Of a stretch of DNA of 64,000 nt, positions 60,158 through 64,000 are shown piece after piece (within the stretch, counting starts at the first letter, position 1; the number at the start of each line of letters is the position of its first letter). This DNA comes from Poriferisodalis sp965116245. Its GTDB lineage: Bacteria; Actinomycetota; Acidimicrobiia; Acidimicrobiales; Poriferisodalaceae. The stretch spans positions 62,001-126,000 of the forward strand of contig OZ220497.1 in the NCBI GenBank assembly GCA_965116245.1, read 5' to 3'. The position numbers and the translations under genes are program-made. The notes beneath the pieces were generated by a model. That model was given only the letters and a program-made list of their open reading frames with translations. It searched no databases and was not told the origin of the DNA.

Positions 60158-60982
60158 TCAGGTTCGGGCTTGGGCTGCGTAGGCCTTGTTGTAGCGCTCA
60201 CGGCAGATATAGAACTCGTGGGGGCTCTGGAAGGCTTCGTGCGCTATTAGCAGGTCTAGATTGCGCCGCACTAGGCGATCAGGCGCCATGCGGGTCGCTA
60301 GTACCTGAATCGCCCCATAGCCCACAGGGCCGGTACCTTCCGCTGTGTCCCTGCCGTGGGTCACACCCAGCAAATACTCAACCTCGTCTAACACCGCATC
60401 GAAGAGGCCATCTTCGCTGGTTCTAGGAATGAACTCATCGGTCATGGACCGCAGCGTCATCCATAGCCGAAGCGAGGCCTGAATTGGCGCTTCGGCTGGT
60501 TTCTTGAGCCGGTCCAGGTTGACCAGGTACGTGACCCGCCCGATCTTGCCGTCCTCCTCGGCTCGCACAGTGCCGATGATCCTCGCAAGGGGGTCGAGCC
60601 GATCCGCGGCAGCGGCACCGAACGCAACGGCGTAGATCGCAAGCAACGTTACATGGTGCTGCAAATTGATTGCAGGCCCATCAGCGGAACTCTCAAATGG
60701 GATCCTGTTAGCCAGCAATCGCACAGCGTGTGCCAGAGCTTTGTCGTGGTCTGCGCAGTTGGCGAAGTACGCGCCGCAGACGAGCAACCCGATCAGGTCA
60801 GCCGACGCCTGCTCATAGGCGCGCAAGCATTCGTCGTAGCCTTCACAGTCGGCGCCCTTGAGCGCATCGATGGTTCGCGACGTCAAGTCGCTCATGAAGT
60901 CGTGGACTTCGATGCGCCCCGCCGGATCGCCCAGAATCTCCTTGAATTCGGCCAGAGTGGCCTCGTCAGGCTGTGTGTTCAC
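60158..60982 (-). CDS. unknown 274-residue protein
   Basis: Starts on GTG 60982. Predominantly helical by eye, with a conserved-looking block VGYGAIQVLATRMAPDRLVRRNLDLLIAHEAF near the C-terminus and a central hydrophobic helix LLAIYAVAFGAAAADRLDP. No signal peptide or recognisable motif. It is not in an obvious operon; the R-M pair lies to its left and the HugZ-like gene to its right on the same strand, 105 bases away. GC content is like the host, so it is less likely to belong with the R-M pair. Function unknown. Confidence 0.72.
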   Translation of the reverse strand: MNTQPDEATLAEFKEILGDPAGRIEVHDFMSDLTSRTIDALKGADCEGYDECLRAYEQASADLIGLLVCGAYFANCADHDKALAHAVRLLANRIPFESSADGPAINLQHHVTLLAIYAVAFGAAAADRLDPLARIIGTVRAEEDGKIGRVTYLVNLDRLKKPAEAPIQASLRLWMTLRSMTDEFIPRTSEDGLFDAVLDEVEYLLGVTHGRDTAEGTGPVGYGAIQVLATRMAPDRLVRRNLDLLIAHEAFQSPHEFYICRERYNKAYAAQART

Positions 60983-61087
60983 GCGACCAACATTACTTGG
61001 CGCACGTTCGACATGGCGGCAAGATCATCACGTGCAAATTGCGTGATGTTCGTTGCTGCGCCGAGCACGCGTTCAGTCAACTCCTCG

Positions 61088-61882
61088 CTAACTTCCTCGC
61101 TGGGCGCGAGCCACTCGTAGCAGCTCAATGACCGCGGGCCTAACGGCGTCGGCATCACTCAGCGGCGTAGCAAACGGTACGCGTGCCATGCGAGGCCCTG
61201 CTGGGATCGTGACGCGCAGCGTGAACCCGTAGCGATCAACGCCCACCATCTTTGCCTCAGTGGCGTCTTCGAGGCCACCTTGAACTTGCGCATACAGAAG
61301 GTTCGCCTCTGCATGGTCGCTGTTCATGTGCTCAACAATGCTGGCGGCGGCCTGCCATAGCGGGTCGACGCCCGCGTCTTGGTAGCCAGCATCACTCACC
61401 CAGCTCATGTGACCAAAGCCGCCGACGTATCGACACTGCTCCACGCACAGTTGCCAGAAGGAGAAGTCCGTGAAATCTGCGTAGTAAGCCGCGTATGGGT
61501 GTGCCAGCAGATAGCGGTCGCGCAGCTCGCCCGGTTCGCTCAAGACGCTCAGTCGGCCCACCAGCGTCAGGCGGGCGCGGCCCAGCGGGTCGCCCTCGCC
61601 AGCGCCGTCAACTATCAACATGCTCGCTCGGTCGTCAACCCGCGCGTTCACTGTGTGTTCGGCCATGTCCGAGATGAGCACAACCGGGTTGCCGCTGTCG
61701 TCGGTGGCGTACGAAACGACACTTCCATAGGGGTAACCCTCGGCGGTGAGCGTCGAGAGGCTGGCAGTCCTCGAAGCCTCCACCAGAGTGCGCGATAACT
61801 CAGCGTCGGTCGGGAACGACGAAGGGTCACCTGCAATCGGCGGGCCAGCTTCACCGCCGCCGTGGGATATTGGGCGCTTCAT
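61088..61882 (-). CDS. HugZ-like pyridoxamine 5'-phosphate oxidase-related protein
   Basis: 264 residues. The N-terminal split-barrel FMN-binding-like domain starts ASLSTLTAEGYPYGSVVSYATD and contains RLTLVGRLS; the C-terminal DUF2470-like domain has SIVEHMNSDHAEANLLYA. This combination occurs in HugZ heme oxygenases and related proteins that bind or degrade heme. Heme ligands are not proven here. It is divergent from trpC, with about 70 bases between the starts. Confidence 0.88.
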   Translation of the reverse strand: MKRPISHGGGEAGPPIAGDPSSFPTDAELSRTLVEASRTASLSTLTAEGYPYGSVVSYATDDSGNPVVLISDMAEHTVNARVDDRASMLIVDGAGEGDPLGRARLTLVGRLSVLSEPGELRDRYLLAHPYAAYYADFTDFSFWQLCVEQCRYVGGFGHMSWVSDAGYQDAGVDPLWQAAASIVEHMNSDHAEANLLYAQVQGGLEDATEAKMVGVDRYGFTLRVTIPAGPRMARVPFATPLSDADAVRPAVIELLRVARAQRGS

Positions 61883-61950
61883 GTTGCACGCATCCTAGAA
61901 CTAGGCCTCCACCAGCTAGCAAGCCACGTAGAGTCAAAGACGACCGAACA

Positions 61951-62715
61951 ATGAGCGTAGTTTCTATGGCTTTCGACAGCACCGAGCACACAGTCGGACA
62001 CCGCTTCGCCGCCGCGTTGCGAGATAGCGGAGTTTCGATAATTGCTGAGATCAAGCGGCGCTCACCCTCCCGTGGGACGATTCGGGCCGACACCGACGCA
62101 GCCGCGCTCGCATCGCAATACAAGGCTGGTGGTGCCGCCTGCCTGTCGGTGTTGACAGACGCAGAGCGGTTCGGCGGCTCGCCAGCGGACTTGCAGGAAG
62201 CGAAAGCCGCGACCGGTCTCCCAGTTTTGCGCAAGGACTTCCTGCGCACACTCGACGATGTACGAGACAGCCACGCTATGGGGGCTGACGCGATGCTCGT
62301 CATCCTGACCGACATTGACCACGCCGAGCTGCCTGTCATGCAAGAACTGGCCTTGTCGCTTGGTGTGGATGTGCTCACCGAAGTACGCGACGAAGCCGAA
62401 TTGTTTGCGGCAGTTGAGCTAGGTGCATACATGATCGCGATCAACCAGCGCGACAACCCCAAGTCGGCTGAGTTCACTGTTGATTACAACAAAGCAGCGC
62501 GCATCAGCCAGCGTTTCGAAGAGATCGAAGACCACGTCCTGCTCATAGCAGCGTCCGGCATCGGCGTGCCTGGAGGCACATCGATGCGGGCAATTGCCGA
62601 AGCCGGTTACGACGCAGCTCTAATCGGTGAAGCTCTCGTCACCGCTGAGGATCCCGCTGGGTTGCTGCAAGATTTGAGCGCGGAAGCAGATGTTGCCTTG
62701 CGCACATCAAGTTAG
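61951..62715 (+). CDS. trpC: indole-3-glycerol phosphate synthase
   Basis: 254 residues from ATG 61951 (ATG 61966 also possible); an upstream frame start lies inside the divergent gene. Closes the ring to form indole-3-glycerol phosphate in tryptophan synthesis. Catalytic residues are in IIAEIKRRSPSRG (Lys), LRKDFLR (Lys) and TEVRDEAELFAAVELGA (Glu), with AASGIG as the phosphate loop. INQRD replaces the more common INNRN. No other trp gene is in the window. Confidence 0.92.
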   Translation: MSVVSMAFDSTEHTVGHRFAAALRDSGVSIIAEIKRRSPSRGTIRADTDAAALASQYKAGGAACLSVLTDAERFGGSPADLQEAKAATGLPVLRKDFLRTLDDVRDSHAMGADAMLVILTDIDHAELPVMQELALSLGVDVLTEVRDEAELFAAVELGAYMIAINQRDNPKSAEFTVDYNKAARISQRFEEIEDHVLLIAASGIGVPGGTSMRAIAEAGYDAALIGEALVTAEDPAGLLQDLSAEADVALRTSS

Positions 62716-62759
62716 GTATCAGCACCAGCATCAAGACAACGGGGAATACGGGGGACATC

Positions 62760-63320
62760 ATGGGGCTTCATCATGTGGCGTACGCCACCAAAGACCTGGA
62801 AGCAACTCACCGCTTCTATGAAGAGCTGATGGGCTTCCCGCTAGTCCATGCCGAACAGGACACACGGCCATCACCCGAAGGTGGCCCCACAGGCCATCTC
62901 AAGCATGTCTTCTACGACATCGGAGATGGAGAGTGCATCGCTTTCTTCTACGTCCGTCACATGGGTGAAAGCGCCGACTACAGCACCGACCTCAGCACCA
63001 CAGTGGGGCTGCCGGTGTGGGTCAATCACGTGGCTATTCGGGCTACACCGGAGCAGCAGCGCTCGGTGCAAGAAAGAATGTCCGCAGCGGGCGTGGACGC
63101 GCTCATGGTGCTGGATCACGGGTGGTGCAAGTCGCACTACTACTTGGACCCAAACGGCATCATGGTCGAGTTGTGTGCCGACACGACCGGCATTCAGCCC
63201 GACCCCGAGGGGGCACTAGCGGTGTTGCGTGCCCCGCTGCCCACCGGCGACTCAACTACCGGCGCTTCAACTACCGGCGCTTCAACTGCTGGCGCTTCAA
63301 CTGCTGGCGCTTCAGCCTGA
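62760..63320 (+). CDS. VOC-family protein (glyoxalase/dioxygenase superfamily)
   Basis: 186 residues. One VOC module: GLHHVAYATKDLEATHRFYEELMGFPLV begins with a likely metal-ligand His, WVNHVAIRATPEQQRS has the second, and SHYYLDPNGIMVELCAD carries the Glu. This is the layout of lactoylglutathione lyase- and ring-cleavage dioxygenase-like proteins. The C-terminal 20 residues are a 15-base tandem repeat (TTGAS/TAGAS). A ribosome binding site GGGGGA precedes the ATG, as in the gltA gene. Confidence 0.85.
   Translation: MGLHHVAYATKDLEATHRFYEELMGFPLVHAEQDTRPSPEGGPTGHLKHVFYDIGDGECIAFFYVRHMGESADYSTDLSTTVGLPVWVNHVAIRATPEQQRSVQERMSAAGVDALMVLDHGWCKSHYYLDPNGIMVELCADTTGIQPDPEGALAVLRAPLPTGDSTTGASTTGASTAGASTAGASA
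63246..63317 (+). repeat. 15-bp tandem repeat, four copies plus partial
   Basis: GGCGACTCAACTACC, GGCGCTTCAACTACC and two copies of GGCGCTTCAACTGCT, then a 12-base partial copy. In frame at the C-terminus of the VOC protein. Confidence 0.92.
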
Positions 63321-63353
63321 GCTGACTAGCCGGATCGGCGAGCAACCCGACCT

Positions 63354-64000
63354 ATGGGCACCGTCCGCGAATTTGTCGCCTTGCCCAGCACCGGTGCGCC
63401 ACGGTCCGGTGTCGGTGGGCATCCTTGCCAGGGTGTCTACTACCGACCTGCTAACCACGAACCGCGTACGGCTCTCATTGCTACCCACTACAACATTGAT
63501 TTCAGCGAGCACTACCTGGCGCACTACATCGCCGAGCGTGGCCTGGGATTTCTCGGTTGGAACACCCGCTTCAGAGGCGCTGAGCCGTACTTTCTGGCTG
63601 ATCAAGCGGTCGCCGACATTGACGTTGGCGTCCGCTGGCTACGCAGCAGGGGCATTGAGTGCATTGTGCTGCTGGGCAACAGTGGCGGCGGCTCGCTCAT
63701 GGCCACATATCAGGCTCAAGCCACCACGCCCAGTCTGACGCCCGAATACAGCCGACGCCAGCTCAGCCCTGCAATCGAGGAACTCGCGGGGGGCGACCTG
63801 TACGTGTCGTTGGTGGCCCACACCGGCCGCGCGGAGGTGCTGACGGACTGGATGGACCCGTCAGTGACTGACGAGAACGATCCGCTCAGCGTAGACCCCG
63901 CGCTGGACCCTTTCGCAGCTAACAGGCCACCACCCTTTGAAGACACGTTCGTAGCCGCGTATCGAGATGCCCAGCGGGCACGCAACGCCCGCATCACTGC
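63354..64000 (+). CDS. alpha/beta-hydrolase, truncated by the window edge
   Basis: From ATG 63354 the frame stays open to the right edge, giving at least 215 residues. ALIATHYNIDFSEHYLAHYI and FLGWNTRFRGAEPYF precede VLLGNSGGGSLMATYQA, a nucleophile elbow with GNSGGGS. The rest (residues 125 onward) is a long helical insert, with the catalytic Asp and His expected beyond the edge. Probably an esterase-like enzyme; substrate unknown. It follows the VOC gene by 33 bases on the same strand. No strong ribosome binding site is seen. Confidence 0.82.
   Translation, partial: MGTVREFVALPSTGAPRSGVGGHPCQGVYYRPANHEPRTALIATHYNIDFSEHYLAHYIAERGLGFLGWNTRFRGAEPYFLADQAVADIDVGVRWLRSRGIECIVLLGNSGGGSLMATYQAQATTPSLTPEYSRRQLSPAIEELAGGDLYVSLVAHTGRAEVLTDWMDPSVTDENDPLSVDPALDPFAANRPPPFEDTFVAAYRDAQRARNARIT

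Overview
The window is a GC-rich stretch (about 60 percent or more by eye) with many GTG starts, ATGA/GTGA gene overlaps, actinobacterial-style tmRNA and a leucine attenuator ahead of leuA. Together with VOC proteins, a thiolase-like TLP1 protein, PGPGW protein, class I fumarase, and HAD-IB/acyltransferase genes, this points to an actinomycete (Actinomycetota), most plausibly Acidimicrobiia. That placement is inference from gene content; no 16S gene is present.

Layout. 1-2.3 kb: an HNH-type restriction-modification pair next to a collapsed IS1595 transposase remnant. 2.3-9.7 kb: VOC protein, J-domain membrane protein, TLP1-like thiolase, polyphosphate kinase, then leuA behind a leader peptide with four consecutive Leu codons and an intrinsic terminator. 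9.7-21.6 kb: a tightly packed plus-strand run mixing envelope functions (membrane-fused MurF-like ligase, Ddl-like ATP-grasp ligase, Cys-rich lipoprotein, VanY-like carboxypeptidase) with lipid functions (fatty acyl-CoA reductase/HAD fusion, LarA-like protein, PlsC acyltransferase) and ending in a methyltransferase. 21.8-36 kb: central metabolism and housekeeping: aconitase, LysR regulator, carboxyltransferase, citrate synthase, quinone oxidoreductase, phosphatase, MT-A70 methyltransferase, MBL hydrolase, fumarase, RarA. 36-39.3 kb: a secreted protein with 21 RCC1-like repeats, whose start region contains a 14-G homopolymer. 39.6-43.4 kb: ABC ATPase, PrmA, tmRNA, 2OG-Fe(II) oxygenase. 43.5-53 kb: a minus-strand operon encoding a self-contained phosphotransferase system (EI, HPr, split EIIA/EIIB/EIIC, PRD regulator) with a PfkB kinase, an oversized zinc-type dehydrogenase and two unknown proteins. 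53.4-56.4 kb: a second secreted protein of FN3 and Calx-beta modules, also with a homopolymer between its start and signal peptide. 56.5-60 kb: a decayed ISL3 element and an AT-richer second restriction-modification pair. 60-64 kb: an unknown protein, a HugZ-like protein, trpC, VOC protein and an edge-truncated alpha/beta hydrolase.

Most interesting points: (1) the G14 tract at 36223, where three ATGs in three frames precede the tract and tract length decides which of them opens into the repeat protein; (2) the same architecture, with C runs, in the second secreted protein at 53385; (3) the mixed envelope/lipid operon with a LarA homologue; (4) the self-contained PTS operon with unusual partners; (5) recurrent 12-17 bp tandem duplications sitting at gene ends.
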